A DNA stretch of 60,316 nucleotides, taken from Lewinellaceae bacterium (GTDB lineage: Bacteria; Bacteroidota; Bacteroidia; Chitinophagales; Saprospiraceae). Position 1 is the first letter of the stretch, and the number at the start of each line of letters is the position of its first letter. Where the stretch lies: positions 1-60,316 of the forward strand of contig CANJPT010000012.1 in assembly GCA_947476195.1 (NCBI GenBank). The letters are read 5' to 3'. This document shows, one piece after another, positions 52,124 through 60,316 of the stretch. The notes beneath the pieces were generated by a model. That model made no database searches and was not told the origin of the DNA. It worked only from the letters and a program-made list of their open reading frames with translations. The position numbers and the translations under genes are program-made.

Positions 52124-53617
52124 ATGAGCACACCATTTAAATCACTCATCGCCGCAGCATTCGTGCTGTTTGCTGTTACCAGTTGCCAGAAGGATTTTCT
52201 CGATCGCAAACCACCCAACAAACTGACGTTTGAGGAGTTTTTCAAAACCGAAGCCCATGCTTTCGAAGCCACCAATGCGGTGTATGAGCAATTCCGTAAT
52301 TTCGACTGTATCGCACTTCCTTACATCGCCTGCACCGATGTGCTGAGCGACGATGCAGACAAAGGGTCCACGGCCAACGATGCGCCGCTCATGAGTGATA
52401 TCGACAATTTTACCGTAGAAGCCACCAATCCTTTGGTGGCCCCTATTTACAAGGGCTATTACCGGGCCATTGCCCGCGCCAATGTTGCCATTCAAAATAT
52501 CCCGAATATAGACATGGATGTTGATACCCGCAATCGATTGATTGGCGAGTGTAAGCTTCTGCGGGCGTATAGCTATTTGTTGCTGGTGCAGTGGTTTGGT
52601 GAATTGCCTATCATCACCACAACCCTGCAGGATGATGAATATTATGCGAAGGCCCGTCAGCCACGCGAGCAGGTGTACGCCCAGATTGAGGCTGATCTGA
52701 CGGATGCACTTAGCGTTTTGAAAGAAAAAAGTGCCTACGCTCCGGCCGACCTGGGTCGCGTGACCAAAGGTTCCGCGCGAGGCTTACTCGCCAAATTGTA
52801 TATGATCAAAAAGGAGTGGGCCAAGGCAGAAATCCAGTGTATGGATATCATCCAATCTTTGGAATACAGCCTTCTGCCCAAATACAGCGACAACTTTCTC
52901 CCTATTGGAGAAAATGGATCGGAATCTGTTTTTGAACTTCAGGCCGTTGCTTTGCCGACACAACAAGCTGCTGGTCCAGGATCTTCTCCATTTAATATGG
53001 TCCAGGGGGTAAGGGGCAATCCAAACCTGGGCTGGGGCTTTAACCGTCCTTCAGATAACCTCGTGACCTCCTACGAAAATGGCGACCCACGCCGCGAAGC
53101 GACCGTTATTTATGTCGGAGAGATCCTTCCGGATGGATTAACACAGGTACAGGACAACGTCGAGATCATCAACGAACGCTTCAACCAAAAAGCATGGGTG
53201 CCTGGTCATCCAGGCCTGCAGGACAATGGTCCGGGCAATATCCGGGTCATTCGGTATTCGGATATCCTGTTGCTGGCTGCGGAGGCTAAGAATGAGTTGA
53301 GCAAGGCCGCTGAGGCCCTGCCATTGCTGAATCAGGTCCGCAAGCGGGCGCGTGGCACCAACAACTTTATTCTTCCGGATGTAACCGTAACCGATCAGAC
53401 CTTGCTGCGCGAGAAGATCTACAAAGAACGCCGGGTAGAACTGGCCATGGAGCAACAACGCTGGTTCGATCTGTTGCGCTGGGGCCGTGCAGGTTCGGTC
53501 ATGCAAGCAGCCGGGAAAACAAATTTCATTATAGGGAAGCATGAATTACTCCCGATCCCGCAAACAGAAATTGATCTGACCAGTGGGCGGATCGTGCAGA
53601 ATCCGATGTATAATTGA
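52124..53617 (+). CDS. SusD/RagB-family glycan-binding lipoprotein
   Basis: A 497-residue surface lipoprotein with lipobox SCQKDFLDRKPP (Cys about 21) and the all-helical SusD fold; AEAKNELSKAAEALPLLNQV and KERRVELAMEQQRWFDLLRW are the highly conserved C-terminal segments. It caps the SusC barrel and hands over oligosaccharides. It is the last gene of the locus; a strong hairpin follows only at 54107-54138, beyond two repeat elements. Confidence 0.95.
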   Translation: MSTPFKSLIAAAFVLFAVTSCQKDFLDRKPPNKLTFEEFFKTEAHAFEATNAVYEQFRNFDCIALPYIACTDVLSDDADKGSTANDAPLMSDIDNFTVEATNPLVAPIYKGYYRAIARANVAIQNIPNIDMDVDTRNRLIGECKLLRAYSYLLLVQWFGELPIITTTLQDDEYYAKARQPREQVYAQIEADLTDALSVLKEKSAYAPADLGRVTKGSARGLLAKLYMIKKEWAKAEIQCMDIIQSLEYSLLPKYSDNFLPIGENGSESVFELQAVALPTQQAAGPGSSPFNMVQGVRGNPNLGWGFNRPSDNLVTSYENGDPRREATVIYVGEILPDGLTQVQDNVEIINERFNQKAWVPGHPGLQDNGPGNIRVIRYSDILLLAAEAKNELSKAAEALPLLNQVRKRARGTNNFILPDVTVTDQTLLREKIYKERRVELAMEQQRWFDLLRWGRAGSVMQAAGKTNFIIGKHELLPIPQTEIDLTSGRIVQNPMYN

Positions 53618-53692
53618 GCAGGAAAACTTGTTGGTTTTGAAGCGAGTGGTATGTACACAAGATTCCAAAATACCAAGATTGATATATTTTTA

Positions 53693-53851
53693 GACAGGAT
53701 TTACAGGATCAACAGGATGCTCAAGATAGGTCGGCTTCGCCGACGTGCTTCGATAATTTATTTGTTATGGTTCCGGACGATTAGCCGCCACAAATTTTCA
53801 TCCTACGCAGCCGGCGAAGCCAACTATCCTGTTGATCCTGTAAATCCTGTC
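53693..53851. repeat. Inverted repeat with 26-bp perfect arms
   Basis: The left arm (53693-53718) begins GACAGGATTTACAGGATC and the right arm (53826-53851) is its exact reverse complement. The arms consist of ACAGGATTT/CAACAGGAT units, akin to the AGGATTTGA tracts around the GxxExxY gene. The 107-bp centre includes a small hairpin (GTCGGCTTCGCCGAC). Confidence 0.78.
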
Positions 53852-53895
53852 AAAAAATATCCTTCCGTGTGGCAAGAAAAGATGTGTGCCTGCCT

Positions 53896-54062
53896 TAGAG
53901 TGTGTCTGAAAAACATTCATCGGGCTGAAAATGCATCTTTTGAAACCTGCCTTTCGCGTCTTTTTCGGGCAATAAGCCCCATTATTCCCCGAAAAAGGGC
54001 GCTCAGTCAGAACCCAAAATCTGCTATTTTCATCTCCGGTAATGTTTTCCAGACACACTCTA
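53896..54062. mobile_element. MITE-like palindromic element, 167 bp
   Basis: Terminal inverted repeats of 22 bp with one mismatch: 53896-53917, beginning TAGAGTGTGTCTG, and 54041-54062. Similarity between the halves continues inward (TGAAAAT, TTTTG, then CTTTTTCGGG against CCCCGAAAAAG), so the whole unit can fold into one long hairpin. It encodes no protein. Ends in TA resemble targets of Tc1/mariner-type elements, but no target duplication can be assigned with certainty. Confidence 0.6.
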
Positions 54063-54106
54063 GTGTTTAAAGCCTGGGAGGTCTAAATTTCAAATCTACA
54101 ATTTTC

Positions 54107-54138
54107 AATGGCCGGGCGATTCCAATCGCCCGGCCATT
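54107..54138. terminator. Perfect GC-rich hairpin
   Basis: AATGGCCGGGCGATT (54107-54121) with its exact complement at 54124-54138 and a short T-run after it. A strong bidirectional terminator, probably the effective end of the glucan operon transcript. Confidence 0.7.
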
Positions 54139-54256
54139 TTTTATGGCAGCTCCTACGCTCGTCTCTGATCTCCTTTCATTCGTCTTGATAAACAGGTAGT
54201 TGGCAGTTCTGATGCATCCAGACTGTAACCTGCATGTCATTGGATTGGTCTATGGA

Positions 54257-54334
54257 GGGGATTTGGGGAACTGGTTATTTGGTTATTCAAGTTCCCTGGC
54301 CTGGCCACTCGAATAACCAAATAACCAAATCCCC
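54257..54334. repeat. Palindrome of GGTTATTT units
   Basis: Left part 54257-54289 contains GGGGATTTGG and GGTTATTTGGTTATTC; right part 54311-54334 is the complement of the same words, with a 6-bp interruption in the left arm only. Confidence 0.55.
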
Positions 54335-54496
54335 GAATCCGTTCATCCCCCAAAACACTACAGTTTATACAAAAGAACTTTGCATTGGCAAGTTCTATGT
54401 TTTACAAACTACCTACATTGTTCACCTTTGTATCACAGAAACAAAAACAACCTGGACGTTGGACCGCTGAATGTTAGACCCTGGATATGACTCTAT

Positions 54497-54550
54497 CCAC
54501 CGTCCACCGTCCACCGTGTACCGTCCACCGTCCACCGTCCACCGTCTACA
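54497..54550 (+). repeat. CCGTNNA heptad array upstream of the beta-barrel gene
   Basis: Seven consecutive units at its core: CCGTCCA twice, CCGTGTA, CCGTCCA three times, CCGTCTA, ending 10 bp before the ATG at 54560. The same consensus forms the arrays at 5704-5743 and 5827-5862. Confidence 0.75.
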
Positions 54551-54559
54551 AATTAAGCT

Positions 54560-57028
54560 ATGAAATCAATTTTCTTCCTACCGGTTTTCGTCCTTTTCCT
54601 GGCAATATCGGTCGCTTCTGCCCAAAAGATCAGTGGTTTGATCCAGGAACCTGGTGGTTTGCCGGCTACCTACACTACGGTCACCTTACACCGGTCTGCC
54701 GATTCCACCCTTGTCACGGGCGCCATCACCGGCGACGATGGTGCGTATGAGCTCTCAGGCGCCAGCGCTGGCGTGTATTTCATCCAGGCAAATTTGATCG
54801 GTTCCGGTGAGGCATCTGGTGCTGTTTTCAATTATGCCGGTGGAGATCAAACGCTTGAACCGCTCAGCCTTAAAGTTGCTGAAAACCAACTTGCCGAAGT
54901 TGCTGTGATCGCTCGTCGCGCGCCTGTGGAAGTGAAGGCGGATAAGACTATCCTCAACGTAGAAGGCACCGTGAACTCCACAGGCCTTAATGCCCTGGAA
55001 CTGCTTCGAAAAGCCCCCGGGGTAACTGTTGACAACAACGATCAGTTGAATGTGCGGGGCAAAAATTCCGTAAAAGTGATGATCGACGGGCGTGATGTGC
55101 CACTGGATGGCAAGGAGCTGGCTGCTTTATTGAAAGGCACCCAGGCTGCTGACATCTCGAACATTGAGATCATTTCCAACCCGTCGGCCAAATATGATGC
55201 CGCTGGCAATGCCGGGATCATCAACATTCGCCTGAAAAAGAACAAGGCGATGGGCACAAACGGCAACTTTGGATTGGAAGGCATTTATCGCGAAACACTC
55301 AAAGGCGGCGGGAACTTCGGCCTCAACCACCGGGGCAAAGAATTCAATGCTTTTGGCAACTTCAATGGCAATTGCGGCGATTGGCACAACCATCAAAATT
55401 TTATCCGTGAACAACTCCAGGACAACGAACGGGCGGATGGGCTGCCTGGGGAAGATTGGCGTCTGTTTAACCAAAAAAACACGGAGTACTCAGAAAGTCG
55501 GTATTTCGGCTACCGCGCCGGGGTCGACTGGTTCCTAAATTCGAAACACACCGTTGGTGTACTTGTAAATGGCAGCACAAACCCGGGCGACTGGCATTCG
55601 AGCAGCGTGGCTGAGATCAGCGATCTGCATACCCCGAACCGGATTGATTCGCTTTTGGTGGCTACCAATGATGCAGATAATGACCGAAAAGACCTGAACC
55701 TTAACCTGAATTATCGCTTTGCAGATACCAGTGGTCACTCGTTCAATGTTGACCTTGATCGCGGTTCTTACCGGATTCGCGGGGCTAGTTATCAGCCTAA
55801 TTATTACCGTACGCCGGATAATTCTGAACTGATCCGGGAGGCAATTTACCTCAACAATACGCCGACTGACATCCATATCATGACGGCCAAGGCAGATTAC
55901 GAACAACGCCTCTGGAAGGGTAATTTAGGCCTGGGCGCCAAAATTTCGGATGTGGAAACCTTCAACACCTTTGATTTCTATAACGTCCAAAATGGTGCCC
56001 CGGTTAAAAACGAGGCCCAGAGCAATTCGGTGGATTACACGGAACGTACCAATGCGGGGTATGTTAATTATAACCGCAATTTTGGCAAAAAACTAAAGTT
56101 GCAAGCTGGATTGCGCTTAGAAAATACGGATTACAAAGGCGTTGGGAAAGACTCGACGTTCACCAACAACTATACCGAGCTATTCCCAAGCGCAGCTGTA
56201 ACCTACACTTTTACGCCCAAGGTCGGGCTGAACGCCACGTATAGCCGCCGGATCGATCGTCCGAGTTATCAGGATCTGAATCCGTTTGAGAACAAGTTGG
56301 ATGAGCTGACATACCAAAAAGGCAACCCGATGTTGCGTCCTCAATTCACCAACTCCTTTGAGATCAGCCCGATGTATAGCGGCTACCCGATAATGACCTT
56401 TGGCATCAGCCACACCACAGATGTGTTCACCCAGATCCTGAAACGGGATGTGCGTGATACCCGCGCCACTTTCATCACCCAGGAAAACATTTCGGATCAG
56501 AAAAACTACACCCTGAGCATCAACGCACCTACCCCTATTGCCAAATGGTGGGATGGATTTATAAGCCTTACGGGTATCCGCAGCCACTTCCGCGCTGATT
56601 TCAGCACGCCTGAAACGCCCGGCTTTATTGTAGATCAGTCGTTTAACACCTTCAATGCCTATGCGGAGCAGAACTTCAAACTGCCCATGGGTTTTGGTTT
56701 GCAGCTTTCAGGCTGGTACAATAGCCCTGCTTTCTGGGGTACACTTCGCACCAGGCCACAAGGGGCCATGGATGTAGGTTTGCAAAAGAAGGTTTTGAAG
56801 GATAAGGGCGAACTCCGTTTGCGGGTGGGTGATATCCTTGGAACGGCAGGCTGGGCAGGTGAGAACCTGTTTACCCCCGGATTGTACATGCTGGCAGAAG
56901 GCCGATGGGAAAGCCAAACCGTAACGCTCAATTTCTCATACCGCTTTGGTTCCAATGAAGTAAAAGGAGCACGTCAGCGCAAAACCGGTCTGGAAGATGA
57001 GAAGAACCGGGTGAAATCGGGACATTGA
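54560..57028 (+). CDS. Outer-membrane beta-barrel family protein (TonB-receptor-like)
   Basis: An 822-residue outer-membrane protein with signal peptide (about 1-21), carboxypeptidase-regulatory-like domain (about 22-105), plug-like region (TILNVEGTVNSTGLNALELL, RKAPGVTVDNNDQLNVRGKN, SAKYDAAGNAGIINIRLKKN) and a C-terminal barrel of the OMP_b-brl_3 type ending NFSYRFGSNEVKGARQR. These proteins resemble TonB receptors, but ligands are mostly unknown. A short charged tail (KTGLEDEKNRVKSGH) follows the last strand. It is a single gene preceded by a heptad array and followed by two hairpins. Confidence 0.85.
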   Translation: MKSIFFLPVFVLFLAISVASAQKISGLIQEPGGLPATYTTVTLHRSADSTLVTGAITGDDGAYELSGASAGVYFIQANLIGSGEASGAVFNYAGGDQTLEPLSLKVAENQLAEVAVIARRAPVEVKADKTILNVEGTVNSTGLNALELLRKAPGVTVDNNDQLNVRGKNSVKVMIDGRDVPLDGKELAALLKGTQAADISNIEIISNPSAKYDAAGNAGIINIRLKKNKAMGTNGNFGLEGIYRETLKGGGNFGLNHRGKEFNAFGNFNGNCGDWHNHQNFIREQLQDNERADGLPGEDWRLFNQKNTEYSESRYFGYRAGVDWFLNSKHTVGVLVNGSTNPGDWHSSSVAEISDLHTPNRIDSLLVATNDADNDRKDLNLNLNYRFADTSGHSFNVDLDRGSYRIRGASYQPNYYRTPDNSELIREAIYLNNTPTDIHIMTAKADYEQRLWKGNLGLGAKISDVETFNTFDFYNVQNGAPVKNEAQSNSVDYTERTNAGYVNYNRNFGKKLKLQAGLRLENTDYKGVGKDSTFTNNYTELFPSAAVTYTFTPKVGLNATYSRRIDRPSYQDLNPFENKLDELTYQKGNPMLRPQFTNSFEISPMYSGYPIMTFGISHTTDVFTQILKRDVRDTRATFITQENISDQKNYTLSINAPTPIAKWWDGFISLTGIRSHFRADFSTPETPGFIVDQSFNTFNAYAEQNFKLPMGFGLQLSGWYNSPAFWGTLRTRPQGAMDVGLQKKVLKDKGELRLRVGDILGTAGWAGENLFTPGLYMLAEGRWESQTVTLNFSYRFGSNEVKGARQRKTGLEDEKNRVKSGH

Positions 57029-57171
57029 CGAATTTGGACGCTAGACGATGGACCTTGGATTTATTCAGTTTGGAGTTAGAGATTTCCAGCTTTTTTGATC
57101 GAATGTTCAATGTCTAAAGTCCAATGTCCTAAAAGAATATGAAAGTTTGATTTGGTTTATCGGAGAAAGTT

Positions 57172-57206
57172 GCCCCGCCGTCGGAAGATGGTTGGGGCTT
57201 TTTTTT
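57172..57206 (+). terminator. Rho-independent terminator of the beta-barrel gene
   Basis: GCCCC (57172-57176) pairs with GGGGC (57194-57198), followed by eight T residues. Confidence 0.6.
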
Positions 57207-57260
57207 GGGAATGAACTCACCGGGTGACTATCAGTCACCCGGTGAGTTCATTCCCAAAAA
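57202..57260. terminator. Perfect 28-bp palindromic hairpin
   Basis: Left arm 57202-57229 (containing GGGAATGAACTCACCGGGTG) and right arm 57233-57260 are exact complements around a 3-nt loop (ATC), with T-runs/A-runs at the ends. It lies between convergent genes and overlaps the T-run of the preceding terminator. Confidence 0.75.
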
Positions 57261-57283
57261 CAAGACCTTCCCGCCGATCACTT

Positions 57284-59789
57284 TCAAAAAATCGCCCAAC
57301 GCAGCACCCCTCGTTTCCCCGAATCCATCCGGATTTCCACCTGATAAATCCCCGAAGGCCAATGAGCAATGAGTTGGGCAGACGCACCGGGAACCAGTGT
57401 TTTTTTCTCCAAAAGTCTCCCTTTCAGATCCAAAACCCGAAGGCTTGCAGGTTCATTACCAAGCCATTCCATGGAGGCAGTTTCACCTGAGGATGTGGGG
57501 TTAGGGCTGAGTTTCAATAAATGATTTATGGTTTCTTCTTTTGTATCCGAGGTAACGTTAATGGTAAAGCATGGAACGATGGTACATCCTGCAGCATCTG
57601 TAATGGTGAGGCAATAATGACCGGCTGGCAGATCAAACATCGAGGCCGGAAGCGGCGGATTTGTTCCCCCAATTATGCTGTCAAAAACGATGCTGCCGTC
57701 TGAACAACCCATACAAGTTACATCCTGAATGGTATAAAAAACCTGAATCGGGTCGGGTGAACCGATACTGGCTTGTGTGGCGGCGGTGCAGCCATTGGCA
57801 TCCGTGACCGTTACAAAGTAAGTACCCAAAGGCAGGTTGTAATGTGAAGCAAGGGGCGGAAGCGGTGGATCCCAGTAGTACTGAAAAGAGGGCGTGCCGC
57901 CGCTCACAAAAGTTTCCACGCGCCCACTTGGGAAACCGTAGCAATGGGCATCTTTGGCTACTGCAGTGACTTCCAAGGGCAACGGTTCGCTGATAATGAG
58001 GGTATCAGACACCGGAATGTTGTTCGATCCGGTGGCGGTAAAAACATAGTTGCCGGCAGCAAGGCCTTCGGTGTTTGTGCCAGTGGTTTGGCCATTGCTC
58101 CAAACAAAGTTGTAGGGTGGACAAATGTCGGGGCTGAACTCGATCGCGCCATCGCTTGCCCCTGCGCAGGCAGGCTGTGCAGCTACGCCGGGGTGGAGTG
58201 AAATAAGGGTTTCATACGGCCCCATATCCACTACACCGTTGCGAATGCGCGGCTTTCCATCGAGATCAGTGGTGATGTCCAGCGAATCGAGGATCGCATT
58301 TGCACCTGTATTGATGGCGGGGGAGCAAGGTTGGAGGTGGAAGTCTGATTCTGAAGGGTTTATGAAGAGCGGGTCGAGGCCGAAGAGGTTGTTTGTATTA
58401 CAGATGACCGTGGTATTGGTGTAGCCAAGCGCAGCGCAGTTGGGCAAACTAAACAAGCAGTTTGAAACTTGGAAGGAGGCTACTCCATTAAAAACTCTGG
58501 ATAGATTATTGGTCTGCTCATTTATAAAAATGCAGTTATTAATATATGCAGATGCAGACTGAGTGCTGATTGAATACAATGAGATCGCATAATTTTCATT
58601 TTTGTAGAAAAGGCAATTGGTAAAAAATGCTTCAGACTTATTTCCATCGGTTTGCAGCTGAACTAAATTGGACCCATTAATAACCAATATGGTAATTTCG
58701 AATAAAGGCACAATTCTCAAATTCTGCGTGAAATTTTGGAGATAAATTAAAATCTGCAAATACAGTTGGGGTACCATTCTCCGCAAATACACAGTCCTTT
58801 AATTTGAACTGTGCATCATTGGCTACTTGATAAATGGGCGAATAAGATATTGTATAATTTGCATTATTACTAAAATTACAATTATAGATATTAACAGGGT
58901 AATTGCGATCCATTTCAGCAAAAGAAATTGTTGATGCCCACCATGGAGATCGGTTGTGAAGAAATCTGCAATCGGAAAAAGTAACAGCTTGGTTTGCCCG
59001 GAGCCATACCGCTATGCCTCCTGAAAAAGCATAGTTTTCTTTAAACTCACATGCTTTAATCTCCAACTCAAATGGCTGAGTGAAGTAATTTTCCAATGAA
59101 AACCCACCTCCATAAGTGTGTGATACATTTCGTTCAAAAAGACAATTTTCCAATCGAACAATAGCCATTCCACCCTCTCGCCCATTGGCATAGATCCCGC
59201 CCCCCTGATACTGTGCCCTATTCCGCCTAAAAATACAATTGGATACGCTCAGCTGCGCATACCCAAAGTTTTCCCCGTCCAGATAAATACCTCCACCAGA
59301 GCGGGTAGGCCGATGTGCATCTGTTTGGGGGTTGGTATCGTCGGCGTTACCCTCTTCGAAAATAAGGCCATCCAAACTGGTTTTTTCATTTGGACTATAG
59401 GCATACAGGATGGTGAATGAATTGTCGGTGCTGTCGCCCGGCTCGCCAATATCCCCACTCAGTATGCAAGGGTTGACCACCCAATCACGCTGCTCCCGCA
59501 AGGTTTCTGTACCTGCAAAACCACCATATACTTTTACCCCACTTGGAAGATTGTAGTAGGCAAAGCGGTCGTTCATTGTAGTGGGTTTGTAGGTTCCTTT
59601 GGCTACCCAAATTTCGTCGCCATCCTGGGCCACTGCCAGGGCTTGTTGAAATTGGATGAAAGCACTGGCCCAGGAACTGCCATTGCCATTGCCGGTGGCA
59701 TTGTGGTTGACGTAGCGAATGGTTTGGGCTGTAATTGGAGCAATGGAAAGCAGGAAAAGCAGGAAGCAGGGGAAATGTTTAAGTTTCAT
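57284..59789 (-). pseudogene. T9SS-exported right-handed beta-helix protein, frameshifted
   Basis: Two overlapping frames make up one protein of about 834 residues. The first (59789 down to 58677, 370 residues) has a signal peptide (MKLKHFPCFLLFLLSIAPIT), the polymorphic-outer-membrane-like opening IRYVNHNATGNGNGSSWASA and beta-helix rungs (NCIFRRNRAQYQGGGIYAN). The second (to 57284) continues with rungs (FFTNCLFYKN, CAALGYT), then SprB-like repeats (VTVTDANGCTAA, LTITDAAGCTIV) and a T9SS type A domain (LLKLSPNPTSSGETASMEWL). One extra T near 58677 explains the break: removing it gives RNYHIGYNGSNLVQLQTDG. A genuine mutation and a sequence error are both possible. It was probably a surface adhesin or secreted protein. 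Confidence 0.75.
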
Positions 59790-59861
59790 CAGGCAGGTAA
59801 TTTAGATACGCTCAGACACATGCTAAAGTCCCGAACTATGGCGTCGAAAATCTTGAGCTGC

Positions 59862-59869
59862 CAAATATA
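59862..59869 (-). promoter_or_regulatory. -7 box of the beta-helix gene
   Basis: On the minus strand TATATTTG (TAnnTTTG), giving a leader of about 65 nt before ATG 59789. No clear -33 element. Confidence 0.4.
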
Positions 59870-59905
59870 AGCACCGCATAACTTGCCGGGACATTAATTC
59901 TACCC

Positions 59906-60316
59906 TTATTTCGCCGAAACAATAAAATACATATCCACCAACCCCTTGTTGTGTACCTCTTTTTTTCCACGGTGCCTTGCGTGAAAAAGGTGTTTGACGG
60001 CCTCTTTGGTGGCGCCGGAGATGTTGACCTGACCCGGTTCGCCGTGTTCTTCGAGGCGGGCTGCCAGGTTTACGGCATCGCCCCAGATATCGTAGGCGAA
60101 CTTGTTTTTGCCGATCACACCGGCCATCACAGGCCCCGTATGGATGCCGATCCGCATTTCTGTAAGGTGTGCATCCGCACGTTCGTGCTTGCGTGCTATC
60201 AGCCATGCCGACATTTCCAGTCCGGCGCGGACGGCGTCTGCGGCGTGGGTCTCGTTGGGAACAGGCAGTCCTCCCGCGCACATATAGGCATCGCCGATGG
60301 TCTTGATCTTTTCCAG
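59906..60316 (-). CDS. Class III adenylate/guanylate cyclase, C-terminal part (runs off the window)
   Basis: The last 136 residues of a class III nucleotide cyclase catalytic domain; the 5' part lies beyond the right edge. Visible motifs are KIKTIGDAYMCAGG (metal-binding Asp), MRIGIHTGPVMAGVIG and YDIWGDAVNLAARLEEHGEP, with the Asp and Asn/Arg positions of functional cyclases. The C-terminus ends directly after the domain (KGLVDMYFIVSAK). In Bacteroidota such domains usually follow tetratricopeptide or sensor modules, which cannot be seen here. Confidence 0.9.
   Translation of the reverse strand: MEKIKTIGDAYMCAGGLPVPNETHAADAVRAGLEMSAWLIARKHERADAHLTEMRIGIHTGPVMAGVIGKNKFAYDIWGDAVNLAARLEEHGEPGQVNISGATKEAVKHLFHARHRGKKEVHNKGLVDMYFIVSAK

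Larger units (their letters stand above)
53618..54559. other. Repeat-filled intergenic region
   Basis: Over 900 bp without a supported gene. In order: inverted repeat 53693-53851, MITE-like element 53896-54062, perfect hairpin 54107-54138, octamer palindrome 54257-54334, and a CCGTNNA heptad array 54497-54550. Open frames across it (for example 53651-54070) are translations of these repeats. Confidence 0.6.

Noticed and set aside
53651-54070. 139-codon plus-strand frame after susD
   Set aside because: It runs through an inverted repeat and the MITE-like element; the sequence is explained by repeats.
54497-54550. Regular short repeats considered as a CRISPR array
   Set aside because: Units are seven bases with no spacers, and no cas genes are present.

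Overview
The window comes from a member of the Bacteroidota, most likely Saprospiria or Chitinophagia. The evidence is a SusC/SusD pair, three proteins with C-terminal type IX secretion (T9SS) sorting domains, a T9SS plug-type (DUF5103) protein, several TonB-dependent receptors, and recurrent -7 boxes of the form TAnnTTTG, the Bacteroidota promoter type. No rRNA, tRNA or CRISPR array was seen. Gene assignments come from reading the translations; no database search was run.

The first 33 kb are mostly housekeeping and small metabolic genes, with short operons on both strands. They include a GH20 hexosaminidase, thrB, glycosyltransferases, a hot-dog thioesterase, an arginine deiminase family enzyme, an RluA-type pseudouridine synthase, the DUF5103 protein, a COG2509-type flavoprotein, asnS, panD, a DadA-like oxidase, purA and priA. 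A 48-codon HicB-like ORF is coupled to priA. A GxxExxY gene follows, then a 3-hydroxyacyl-CoA dehydrogenase/HIT/YhhN operon, a three-gene cluster that looks metal-related (Cys-rich small protein, TonB-dependent receptor with a Cys-Cys plug motif, HMA-domain protein), acetoacetyl-CoA synthetase, a Uma2 nuclease and acyl-carrier-protein phosphodiesterase.

From about 33.8 to 53.6 kb lies a glycan-utilisation region. It holds a membrane-spanning propeller/HTH regulator, an opposing FecA-like receptor with a well-formed promoter, and then six co-directional genes: a GH144-like secreted glucanase, a six-repeat glycan-binding candidate, a GH144-like domain fused to an alpha/beta-hydrolase esterase, a GH3 beta-glucosidase, SusC and SusD. 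GH144-type and GH3 enzymes together suggest beta-1,2-glucan (for example cyclic osmoregulated glucans of other bacteria) as substrate. This is inference; the fused esterase suggests that the substrate may carry acyl groups.

The last 6 kb carry an outer-membrane beta-barrel protein, a frameshifted T9SS-exported beta-helix protein and the truncated end of a class III adenylate cyclase.

Intergenic DNA is rich in repeats: a roughly 155-170 bp palindromic family present three times, a MITE-like 167 bp element, repeat tracts around the GxxExxY gene, CCGTNNA heptad arrays at three loci, and long hairpins between convergent genes. One dispersed repeat appears to have inserted in frame into the flavoprotein gene.
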